From NCBI RefSeq assembly GCF_018131105.1, contig NZ_JAFCJI010000003.1, forward strand, positions 222,323 through 286,322: a stretch of 64,000 nucleotides of DNA, given 5' to 3'. The stretch is from Bradyrhizobium manausense (GTDB lineage: Bacteria > Pseudomonadota > Alphaproteobacteria > Rhizobiales > Xanthobacteraceae). Under the pieces are notes generated by a model, which saw only the letters and a list, made by a program, of their open reading frames with translations, did not search any database and was not told where the DNA came from. Made by a program: the position numbers and the translations under genes. Positions 56,356 to 64,000 of this stretch are shown here, piece after piece (the stretch's first letter is position 1; each line of letters starts with the position of its first letter).

Positions 56356-58695
56356 TTGTCGTATCCTTTACGAGCTTTTGCTTTCATCGTTTTTCATTTA
56401 AGGCGTATCAGCTTGTTGTTCCATCGAGCAAAGAAGTCTCTGGTCCAGGATGCACGGCCGGCCAAGAGCGGCGAAGAGCGAACGGCATCAAGAGGGGACG
56501 AGACGGTTGGAGCGAGAGAACGCGATCCGTTGGTGGACTCGCTCATCTTTCTGGCTGGACATCACGGCAGGGCCGTAACCCGGGAAGGACTGCTCGGCGG
56601 TCTGCCCATCGTGGACGGACGCCTGACAGTGTCTCTCTATGACCGCGCGGCACGTCGCGCAGGCCTGGAGACCGAGGCTACCAAACGCAGATTGACGGAC
56701 ATCCCGCCTCTCGTTCTTCCGATCGTCCTGATCATGAAGAACGGAACGACGCTGATCCTGCTGGGCGTCGACGAGGATAAGCGTCTCGGCAGGGTGATTG
56801 ATCCCAGCGAACGGCCGCATGTACCGCGGATGTTGGCTTTGGATGCCATTGCCGCTGAATATACGGGTTATGCGTTCCTCGCGCGCGCAGCCGCCGAGTC
56901 GGACGCGCGAGCCGTTGCGGCTGGCAGCCTTCCCCGCCAGCACTGGTTCTGGTCCGTCGTAAAGGCGCATTGGCGCAACTACGGGCACATCGCGCTGGCA
57001 GCGCTGCTCATCAACATTCTGGCCCTGGCGATGCCGCTCTTCACGATGAGCGTCTATGACCGGGTCATCCCGAACGGAGCCATCCCCTCGCTGATCGCGC
57101 TTTCGATCGGCATGGGTCTGGCAATCGCCTTCGATCTTGTCCTGCGCATGGTCAGGAGCAAGATGATCGACGTCACCGGCAAGACCATTGACGTCGTCCT
57201 CGCGGCCAACATTTTCGAGCATGTCATGGCCGTGAAGATGTCGCAGCGGCCGACCTCGGTCGGCATAATTGCCAACCAGCTCCGCGACTTCGATTCCGTT
57301 CGTGAATTTTTCACGTCTGGCAGCGTGGTCTCGGCAACCGATTTGCTGTTTGCCATCCTGTTCGTCGCCGTCCTCTTCGTCGTCGCCGGACCCCTGGCCT
57401 GGGTACCGCTGCTGATGCTGCCGGTGATGATCGGAATCGGCCTCGTGCTGCAACGTCCTCTCAATCGGGCGATGAAACGCTTGCAGGCGGAATCGGCGGC
57501 CCGTCACGGGGTCCTTGTCGAGTCGCTTGCTGGGCTCGAAACGGTGCGCGCGTCCGGTGGTGAGGCGCGGATGCAGACGGCCTGGGAGCGTTCGGTTGCG
57601 GCGACGGCCAGATCCGGCGAGGCCGTGCACTTCTGGTCATCCCTGGCGTTGACCGCCGCAAACTCGGCTCAGATGTTGACGAGCCTGCTCTTGGTCGTCA
57701 TCGGCGTCTTTCTGATCCAGAACGGCACCCTGACGGTTGGTGCGCTGGTCGCAGCCAACATGCTGGCCGGCCGCGTCCTGGCACCGATTGCGGGCATCGC
57801 CTCCGTGATCACCCGCGGCACTCAGACTTTCTCATCACTGAAATCCATCGATCGCATCATGACCCTGGAACGGGAACGTTCACCTGAACGAACCTATGTC
57901 GCCAGAAGGATCGAGCAAGGCACGATCAGTTTCGACAATGTCTCGTTCACCTATCCCAATGCTCCCGGAAAGGCGCTCGACAAGGTCACGTTCAAGATCC
58001 AGGGCGGCGAGCGCGTGGGAATCATCGGGCGAGTTGGTTCAGGGAAGACCACTGTCGGACGCCTGTTGCTCGCCTTCTACGAGGCGCAGGATGGCCGCGT
58101 TCTGGTCGATGGCGTCGACTCGCGCCAATACGATCCCGCTGATCTGCGCGCCGGCATCGGCTTTGCGATGCAGGATACCGATCTGTTCTTCGGCAAGCTG
58201 CGCGACAACATTACGCTGGGCTATCCCTCCGCAACGGACGAAGAAGTGCTCGCGGCGGCGCGCTTGTCCGGCGTCGAAAGCTTCATTGCCGGTCATCCCA
58301 TGGGCTACGACATGCCCATTGCGGAAGGTGGGCGCAGCCTCTCGGGCGGGCAAAAGCAGGCCATCGGCCTGGCGCGCGTCTTGATCCGCAAACCCAAGGT
58401 TCTGTTTCTGGACGAACCGACCGCCCATTTCGACGTACGCAGCGAAAGCGAATTCCTCGAACGGCTGAAGAAGCTCGATGATGCACAGATGACCATCATC
58501 ATCTCCACTCACCGGCTTTCGCTCCTCAGCATGGTCGACCGCCTGCTGCTGTTCGACAACGGCCGACTGGTCGCCGACGGACCGCGCGACCAGGTCTTGA
58601 GCCTGTTGCAAGGCAAGACCCCGTCCACCGAGACCGCCGCCCCTCCCCGAGTTGTTCAACCCGTTCCGGCTGCGCAGAAATCCAATGTCAGCTGA
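56356..58695 (+). CDS. Type I secretion ABC transporter (permease-ATPase)
   Basis: An inner-membrane exporter of about 779 residues that drives adhesin export. Residues about 55-170 form a C39-like domain without the catalytic Cys, as in RTX exporters. About 200-450 form the membrane domain, and about 510-745 the nucleotide-binding domain with Walker A GRVGSGKTT, signature LSGGQKQ, Walker B VLFLDEPTAHFD and switch His in STHR. The start is uncertain: the only early codon is TTG at 56356. The gene overlaps hlyD by 11 bases, so the two are coupled. Confidence 0.9.
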   Translation: MSYPLRAFAFIVFHLRRISLLFHRAKKSLVQDARPAKSGEERTASRGDETVGARERDPLVDSLIFLAGHHGRAVTREGLLGGLPIVDGRLTVSLYDRAARRAGLETEATKRRLTDIPPLVLPIVLIMKNGTTLILLGVDEDKRLGRVIDPSERPHVPRMLALDAIAAEYTGYAFLARAAAESDARAVAAGSLPRQHWFWSVVKAHWRNYGHIALAALLINILALAMPLFTMSVYDRVIPNGAIPSLIALSIGMGLAIAFDLVLRMVRSKMIDVTGKTIDVVLAANIFEHVMAVKMSQRPTSVGIIANQLRDFDSVREFFTSGSVVSATDLLFAILFVAVLFVVAGPLAWVPLLMLPVMIGIGLVLQRPLNRAMKRLQAESAARHGVLVESLAGLETVRASGGEARMQTAWERSVAATARSGEAVHFWSSLALTAANSAQMLTSLLLVVIGVFLIQNGTLTVGALVAANMLAGRVLAPIAGIASVITRGTQTFSSLKSIDRIMTLERERSPERTYVARRIEQGTISFDNVSFTYPNAPGKALDKVTFKIQGGERVGIIGRVGSGKTTVGRLLLAFYEAQDGRVLVDGVDSRQYDPADLRAGIGFAMQDTDLFFGKLRDNITLGYPSATDEEVLAAARLSGVESFIAGHPMGYDMPIAEGGRSLSGGQKQAIGLARVLIRKPKVLFLDEPTAHFDVRSESEFLERLKKLDDAQMTIIISTHRLSLLSMVDRLLLFDNGRLVADGPRDQVLSLLQGKTPSTETAAPPRVVQPVPAAQKSNVS

Positions 58696-59932
58696 TTTCA
58701 GTTACGCCAACGATATCCGCGCGGCCGTCAAGCTGAAGACGCCGAGAACGTCGCGAATGTTGCTGTGGGCCTTCGTCGCCCTGATGGCCACGTTCCTGGT
58801 CTGGGCTCATTTTGCCGTGCTTGAAGAGGTCAAGCGCGGCAACGGCAAGGTTGTGCCCTCGCGGCAGATGCAGGTTGTCCAATCTCTGGAAGGTGGGATC
58901 GTCGGTGACATCCTCGTCCAGGAAGGAGCGGTGGTTCAGCAGGGGCAGTCCCTGATGCGCATCGACGACACCAAGTTTGCTTCCGAGTTCGGCGAGATCA
59001 GGGAGAGGCGCGCCTCGATGGCTGCGCGCTTCGCGCGCCTTGAGGCCGAAGCGAACGGTCGTAGCGAGGTGGTTTTTCCTGACCGGATCGAAGAGGTCGC
59101 CCCTGCGGCCGTGGCGACCGAACGGAGCGTGTTCAAGACCCGCGGTTTGAAAGTGGCACAGGACGTCGACGTCCTGAATCAACAGATTACGCGGCTGACC
59201 CAGACATCGGGCCTGCTCGATCGCGAGCTCACGCTGACACGCAAACTCTACGAGCAGAAGGTCGTTCCCGAAATCGAAATGCTTCGGCTGGAGCGTCAAT
59301 CGGCAGATGCGAAAGGCCAGATTGCAGAGGCCAAGGCCAAGATTGCGACCACGATCTCGACCTTCCGCGCCCAGGCGGACGAAGATCTGGCCAAGGCGCG
59401 GGCGGACCTTGCCGTCCTGGACGAGAACATCAAGTCCGCCCAGGACAGGGTGCGTCGGACGGATCTGCGCTCGCCCGTTCGCGGCATCGTCAACAAGCTG
59501 AACGTCACCACGATCGGCGCAGTCGTTCAGCCTGGCGCGAACCTCATGGACATCGTCCCGCTCGACGACACCTTGCTCGTCGAAGGCAAGATCAGGCCGC
59601 AGGATATCGCCTTCATCCGCCCGGGCCAGGATGCGGTCGTCAAGATCTCTGCCTACGACTCTTCGGTTTATGGCCATCTGGCCGGCAAGGTCGAGCGGAT
59701 CAGCGCCGACACGATCCTCGACGACAAGGGCGAGTCGGCGCAGCGACCGGAGACCTACTATCGCGTGATGGTTCGAACCGACAAGAACCATCTCGGCACC
59801 GAGGAAAGCCCGCTACCGATCATTCCAGGTATGATCACGACGGTCGAGATATTGACCGGCAGGAAGAGCGTTCTGGATTACATCATGAAGCCGGCGCGCA
59901 CGTTGCGGGATGAGGCTCTGCGCGAGCACTAG
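58685..59932 (+). CDS. HlyD-family membrane-fusion protein of the type I secretion system
   Basis: A 415-residue adaptor anchored by one transmembrane helix (MLLWAFVALMATFLVWAHFA) near the N-terminus. A long coiled-coil follows (for example QITRLTQTSGLLDRELTL and KAKIATTISTFRAQADED), flanked by lipoyl-like halves (EEVKRGNGKVVPSRQMQVVQ and LRSPVRGIVNKLNVTTIGAV). It connects the inner-membrane ABC protein with the TolC-like channel. The ATG at 58685 lies inside the end of the ABC gene. Confidence 0.92.
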   Translation: MSADFSYANDIRAAVKLKTPRTSRMLLWAFVALMATFLVWAHFAVLEEVKRGNGKVVPSRQMQVVQSLEGGIVGDILVQEGAVVQQGQSLMRIDDTKFASEFGEIRERRASMAARFARLEAEANGRSEVVFPDRIEEVAPAAVATERSVFKTRGLKVAQDVDVLNQQITRLTQTSGLLDRELTLTRKLYEQKVVPEIEMLRLERQSADAKGQIAEAKAKIATTISTFRAQADEDLAKARADLAVLDENIKSAQDRVRRTDLRSPVRGIVNKLNVTTIGAVVQPGANLMDIVPLDDTLLVEGKIRPQDIAFIRPGQDAVVKISAYDSSVYGHLAGKVERISADTILDDKGESAQRPETYYRVMVRTDKNHLGTEESPLPIIPGMITTVEILTGRKSVLDYIMKPARTLRDEALREH

Positions 59933-60157
59933 AGCCTCCGCAGTCCCCCTTGCTTAATGTGCCCTTAACGCACGATGCCAAGCTTTAGCATTGCCGGAGG
60001 GGCGCGGTTCACCGCGCCGGCTCATTCCCGGCCACGCCTGCCCGGTTTTAACCCGACTTAAGCGCGCCCACGCGCACGCTCGCTCCCGATAAACAGGTCG
60101 GGATGACGATCAGGCGCGCAAAGACGCCGGCGACGTCCCGAATGATGGGGACGGTCA

Positions 60158-61168
60158 ATGAAGTCGCGTTTGGAACGGCGGCGGCAAGGCGTTGTAGCGC
60201 TCGCGGCGGCCATGCTGGTTTCGCTCAGTGTTGAGACCCCGGTCGCGTTTGCGGCCGATGCCGGGCCGGTTGATCCGACCGAAATCGCACCATCCGGTGC
60301 TGAGATGATCCAGGCTCCCGCGACGTTCTTCACGATCAACGCGGTGCTGGCAAAGCTGGACCGCCAGCGTGGCCGTGGGCCGAATGCCGTACGCCTGGCG
60401 GCGCTCACGCCCCCCTCCTCCACAGCGACGGATGCCCTGCCCGAGGCCGCCGCTCCGGCCGTGGCGATGCTCGGCAGCGAACCCTTCGGCCTCTTCACGT
60501 TCCGGGCACCCGACAGCGCGATCTGGCGCAAATGGCGCACAGTTGAGGGAGAGATTACGCAGGATCTGGCCGTGCTCGAGCGCTGCCGGTCCGATGCCGC
60601 GGGCTGCCCGTCTAATGCCGCGCAGTTCCTCAGGCTCGTCGGCGCCGTCAAGGCCAAGTCCGGACGGGCTCGGCTCGAGGAGGTCAATCTGGGCGTCAAC
60701 ACCGCGATCCGCTATGTCAGCGACCTCGTCCAGCATCGGGAGCTCGACCGCTGGAGTTCGCCGCTGGCGAGCTTTGCGACGGGCAAGGGCGATTGCGAGG
60801 ACTACGCCATCGCCAAATACGCCGCATTGCGCGAAGTGGGTGTCCCGGATGCCGACATGCGCCTGCTCCTGGTCCGCGACCGCACGGTCCGGCAAGACCA
60901 CGCGGTGCTCGCGGCCCGTCTCGATGGTCGCTGGATGATCCTGGACAACCGGTGGGCAGGCCTGCGGGAGGACAACGGCGAGCTGAACTTCACGCCGCTG
61001 TTCGCGATCAATCACGACGGCGTCAATCTGTTCGCCAAGCCCTACGCGAAGACCGCACCGCTCACGGCTGAAGCCGCCCCCGCGGCCGCAGCATCGGAAT
61101 GGGCGGGCTCGGAGCCCGTGGATCCGGCCGGCGGTGGATCGCTGAGCTCGCTGCCGCTGCTTCTGTGA
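60158..61168 (+). CDS. LapG-like transglutaminase-type periplasmic cysteine protease
   Basis: A 336-residue exported protein of the bacterial transglutaminase-like cysteine protease (BTLCP) family. An N-terminal hydrophobic segment (GVVALAAAMLVSLSVETPVA) serves as a signal. The catalytic triad is Cys in GKGDCEDYAIAKY, His in RQDHAVLAARL, and Asp in WMILDNRWAG. LapG-type enzymes cut near the N-terminus of large adhesins to release them from the surface, when c-di-GMP is low. Its place beside a T1SS and a giant adhesin supports this. Calcium-binding residues were not checked. Confidence 0.88.
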   Translation: MKSRLERRRQGVVALAAAMLVSLSVETPVAFAADAGPVDPTEIAPSGAEMIQAPATFFTINAVLAKLDRQRGRGPNAVRLAALTPPSSTATDALPEAAAPAVAMLGSEPFGLFTFRAPDSAIWRKWRTVEGEITQDLAVLERCRSDAAGCPSNAAQFLRLVGAVKAKSGRARLEEVNLGVNTAIRYVSDLVQHRELDRWSSPLASFATGKGDCEDYAIAKYAALREVGVPDADMRLLLVRDRTVRQDHAVLAARLDGRWMILDNRWAGLREDNGELNFTPLFAINHDGVNLFAKPYAKTAPLTAEAAPAAAASEWAGSEPVDPAGGGSLSSLPLLL

Positions 61169-61176
61169 GACAAAAC

Positions 61177-61209
61177 AAAACCGCCGGCGAGAGGTTCGCC
61201 GGCGGCTTT
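61177..61209. terminator. Bidirectional terminator between the protease and the adhesin
   Basis: A long stem (aaaccgccggcga / tcgccggcggcttt) flanked by A-rich and T-rich sequence on both sides, so it can stop transcription from both convergent genes. Confidence 0.88.
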
Positions 61210-61228
61210 GTATTACTCTACAGCCCGC

Positions 61229-64000
61229 TTACGCGACGTGAACCGCGTTCGCTGCGGGGATGCCCGTGCTGATATGGGCAAGGTCGACCGCATGAGCAGC
61301 TGTGTTGTCAGCTGAATAAAACAGCTCGTTCGTGGTGGTGTTGAAGAAGAAGTTCGACCCCGCGAAGGCGCTGTTGTGGGTCTGGTCGTTTGCACCCGTC
61401 GTCCCCGAATTGAAGGTGACGGATTGCGCCGTATTGATCGTCAGGTTCAGGCTGGCAACGTCGACGACGATCGAATCGCCGGCGTTGAAGTCCGAAATCG
61501 TGTCATGACCACCACCTGATGCCTGCAGCACGAAGATGTCGTTACCACCGTTACCTTTCATGGTGTCATCGGCCGTGCTGCTCTGCAGAACGTCGTTCGC
61601 GGCCGTACCGGTCATGGTGTTGCCTGTAATCTGCACATCCAACGTGGTCGCGGCCGTCGTATCACCGTCGGCATCGACATTCGAGACGTTGAACTGCAGA
61701 TCGGCAGCTTGGGTCGTCGTCGTCGTCGTGATCAGGCCGATGTCGGAGATCTTGACGACGTCGTTGTCCACCGTGCCGGCACCAAAGGCCTCGGTTCCCG
61801 AACTGGCGCCGGTAGCGCCAGTTCCGACGGCGCCGTTGAAATTAACGCCGCTACCGGTCAGACCCTCGGTTGAAGTGATCACCTGTGCACCATCGATCTG
61901 CCAGTTTCCAGCACCGAGACTGGGCAGATAGTCGTTGCTCTGGATGATGATGACGCCGTCGTTGTTGTCGAGCGAGATACCGAATCCCGACGGCGGCGGG
62001 CTGGCCTTGGTGAATACATCGGAGTTATCGACGACAAGGGCAAGATGCGTTGTCGCGCCATCATCGGCAGTGCCAGCAATACCGTCTGCACCCACGTCGA
62101 TCAGCTTCAAGTTGACAACGAGATCTTCATTGTTGAACCCGTCGAACTTGAGGAACATCGTCGAAGCTGACGTGATGTCCGTGTGGTTCAGGAAGCCCTG
62201 CGGATTAGATGCGAAGAAGTTGAAGTCGAGGATTTCGCCTTTTTGAATGGTATCACCTGCCACACCGTTGGAGCCTCCGGACACCGAGACCCACGTGCTG
62301 CCCGCCGCGGCCAGCGTTTCGCCTTGAGTGAAGGCGGAATTTCCTCCGGCCGCCAATGGGGTGCCATCCTCGCCGGTAAACTGAACCCAGAAGGTCGGAC
62401 TCAGTTCGGTGACCATGACGGCCGGTTGAGTGCTGTCTGTCGCGTTCGAGTTGGGCTGATACCCCGTAAATGCGAGCCCCTGCGACGTCTCAAGCGTCGT
62501 GAAGCTGCTGATCGGGCTATCGAGCAGGAGATTATAAGTGCCATTGACCTTGTCAAAGGTCAGAGTGCCCGTATCGGTCGTAAGCGTGCTTGAGGAAGGA
62601 TCCGCCTGATAGTCGAACGTGACATGGAAGACGGCGCTCGTTGCGCTTTCGGACGACCACGTCACCGACTGGTTGGAAATGGCGTGCGATCCGACGGTGC
62701 CAGTCAAAGTGATCGGCGCAAAATCCGAATGGGTCGAGTCGTAGATCGTGTGGGCGTCGGTCCCGATGTTGTACTGATAGATACCCGTACCACCGGTATG
62801 TCCGGCCCCGTTCGCGGAATTGGCGTAGACCAGGTTGGTTTCCGCGATCAGCGTCGGTCCGCTGTCCTGGATCGTGAACACGCCCGTACCGAGGTTGATC
62901 GCGGCCGACGCGTGGTCGCCGTCCGCGTCCGTGATCGTCTGCACCACTTGCAGCAGATTGGCGTTCGAAAGCGTCAGGGTCGCCGGATCATCCGGATTTG
63001 TAGGATCCGGATTCCAGATATTGTTGACCTGCGCGAACGTCACCACGCCGGTCGTCTCGTCGATCGTGATCGTGAAATATGTGATGTTGTTCGCCGTCCC
63101 CGTGATCGTGTCACCGGATTGGTTCAGCACGATCTGCGTGCCCTGACCGATGCCGTCACCGTCATTGCCGATTCCGGTTGCGGGCTTCACATCGGTCGGA
63201 TCCAGCGCATACAGCCCGGACGCAACGTTCGCGCCGTTCAGCGTCAGGGTGTACTTCGTGGTGCCGGCACCGTCCGTCCCATAGCTTCCACCCGTGAAAT
63301 TGTCGGCAAAGTTCGCTGTGACGGTAGCCAAACCATTCGGTGCGGTGTGGACTGATGTATCAGTCCCTACCGGACGAGTTTCATCGAGCACCAGCGTATC
63401 CGTCGGGCCGGTCACCGTGCCCGCCGTCGGGCCGTCGTCCTGGATCGCGAACACACCGGTGCTGAGGTCGATCGGCGTCGACACATGGTCGCCATCCGCA
63501 TCCGTGATCGTCTGCACCACCTGCAGCGTGTTCGCCGCAAGCGTCAGATTGTCCTGATCGTCCGAGTTGGTCGTGTTCGGGTGCCACAGATTGTGCAGCT
63601 GCGTGAACGTCACGTCACCCGTCGTCTCGTTGATGGTGATCGTGAAGTACGTGATGTTGTTCGCCGTGCCGCTGATCGTGTCGCCGGACTGGTTCAGCAC
63701 GATCTGCAGGCCCTGGCCCGGATGCGCCGGGTCGACGTCGGTCGGATCCAGCGCGTACAGACCCGACGCGACGTTCACGCCGTTCAAGGTCAGCGTGTAC
63801 TTCGTCGTGCCGGCACCGTCCGTCCCGTAGCTGCCGCTGGTGAAGTTGTCGGCGAAGTTCGCCGTGAACGTCGCCAGACCCGTCGGCGCCGTGCCGCCGG
63901 CCGTGTCGGTCCCGAGCGCGCTCTCGTCCAGGATCAGCTTGTCCGCCGTCCCGACCACCGTGCCCGCCGTCGGGCCGTCGTCCTGGATCGCGAACACACC
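61229..64000 (-). CDS. Large repeat adhesin with RTX-type secretion end (C-terminal part, N-terminus outside window)
   Basis: The C-terminal 923 residues of a very large surface adhesin; the frame is open to the right edge. About residues 1-370 hold T1SS-143/DUF5801-type repeats (IQDDGPTAGTV...LDE...ANFADNF...ITDADGDH...), in units of 181 and 191 residues plus a partial one. A middle domain (WVSVSGGSNGVAG then FLKFDGFNNEDLVVNLKL) follows. The end contains GNGGNDIFVLQASGGGHDTISDFNAGDS, an RTX-type motif, and a C-terminal secretion region. It is the likely substrate of the ABC-HlyD-TolC set. Confidence 0.9.
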   Translation of the reverse strand, partial: GVFAIQDDGPTAGTVVGTADKLILDESALGTDTAGGTAPTGLATFTANFADNFTSGSYGTDGAGTTKYTLTLNGVNVASGLYALDPTDVDPAHPGQGLQIVLNQSGDTISGTANNITYFTITINETTGDVTFTQLHNLWHPNTTNSDDQDNLTLAANTLQVVQTITDADGDHVSTPIDLSTGVFAIQDDGPTAGTVTGPTDTLVLDETRPVGTDTSVHTAPNGLATVTANFADNFTGGSYGTDGAGTTKYTLTLNGANVASGLYALDPTDVKPATGIGNDGDGIGQGTQIVLNQSGDTITGTANNITYFTITIDETTGVVTFAQVNNIWNPDPTNPDDPATLTLSNANLLQVVQTITDADGDHASAAINLGTGVFTIQDSGPTLIAETNLVYANSANGAGHTGGTGIYQYNIGTDAHTIYDSTHSDFAPITLTGTVGSHAISNQSVTWSSESATSAVFHVTFDYQADPSSSTLTTDTGTLTFDKVNGTYNLLLDSPISSFTTLETSQGLAFTGYQPNSNATDSTQPAVMVTELSPTFWVQFTGEDGTPLAAGGNSAFTQGETLAAAGSTWVSVSGGSNGVAGDTIQKGEILDFNFFASNPQGFLNHTDITSASTMFLKFDGFNNEDLVVNLKLIDVGADGIAGTADDGATTHLALVVDNSDVFTKASPPPSGFGISLDNNDGVIIIQSNDYLPSLGAGNWQIDGAQVITSTEGLTGSGVNFNGAVGTGATGASSGTEAFGAGTVDNDVVKISDIGLITTTTTTQAADLQFNVSNVDADGDTTAATTLDVQITGNTMTGTAANDVLQSSTADDTMKGNGGNDIFVLQASGGGHDTISDFNAGDSIVVDVASLNLTINTAQSVTFNSGTTGANDQTHNSAFAGSNFFFNTTTNELFYSADNTAAHAVDLAHISTGIPAANAVHVA
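62882..64000 (-). repeat. Tandem repeat units in the adhesin gene
   Basis: The DNA word ggatcgcgaacac (start of each unit on the minus strand) occurs at 63985-63997 and 63442-63454, and as ggatcgtgaacac at 62869-62881. Spacings are 543 and 573 bases. The second unit carries a 30-base insertion reading GNDGDGIGQG. The units are very similar at DNA level, so the duplications look recent. Confidence 0.85.

Overview
The window is a contiguous piece of chromosome from a GC-rich alphaproteobacterium of the Bradyrhizobium group (order Rhizobiales). This rests on the RecA, AlaRS, Icd and purine-gene protein sequences, the GTTC-N7-GTTC SOS box upstream of recA, the many GTG/TTG starts, and several intergenic palindrome families common in Bradyrhizobium. 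I see no rRNA, tRNA, CRISPR array, transposase or phage gene. The exact species cannot be fixed from reading alone.

Left part (1-39.4 kb) is mostly housekeeping. A minus-strand backbone runs purC-purS ... purQ ... purL ... bolA ... grxD, with plus-strand genes inserted between its members: corA, a DMT-family transporter, a thioesterase, an acyltransferase and the ergothioneine pair egtB/egtD. Around it lie rpsD, a threonine aldolase-like gene, two tandem serine hydrolases, a macro-domain gene, ltrA, the ATPase zeta-inhibitor gene and purB. Then come a regulator-hydrolase fusion divergent from an mddA/quinone-reductase pair, a TrmJ-DUF559 fusion, icd, alaS, a glycine-riboswitch-controlled gcvT-gcvH-gcvP operon and recA.

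Middle part (39.4-54.4 kb) is accessory. It starts with a 61-residue double-glycine-leader-like peptide divergent from recA. It continues with a run of very small genes (membrane peptides, zinc-ribbon mini-proteins, small secreted proteins, coiled-coil proteins) separated by repeated hairpin elements. Recognisable larger genes are a thioesterase, an HdeA-like protein, a PilZ protein, a YeeE/YedE transporter pair, a GNAT/BioF2-like acetyltransferase, a FrnE-type DsbA protein and an XRE regulator.

Right part (54.4-64 kb) is a type I secretion/adhesin locus: TolC-like outer-membrane factor, ABC exporter, HlyD adaptor, a LapG-like periplasmic cysteine protease, and, convergent to them, the C-terminal part of a very large repeat adhesin with an RTX-type secretion end. 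Together they look like a LapA/LapG-type regulated surface-adhesion system. The adhesin runs off the right edge and no LapD-like c-di-GMP receptor is visible.
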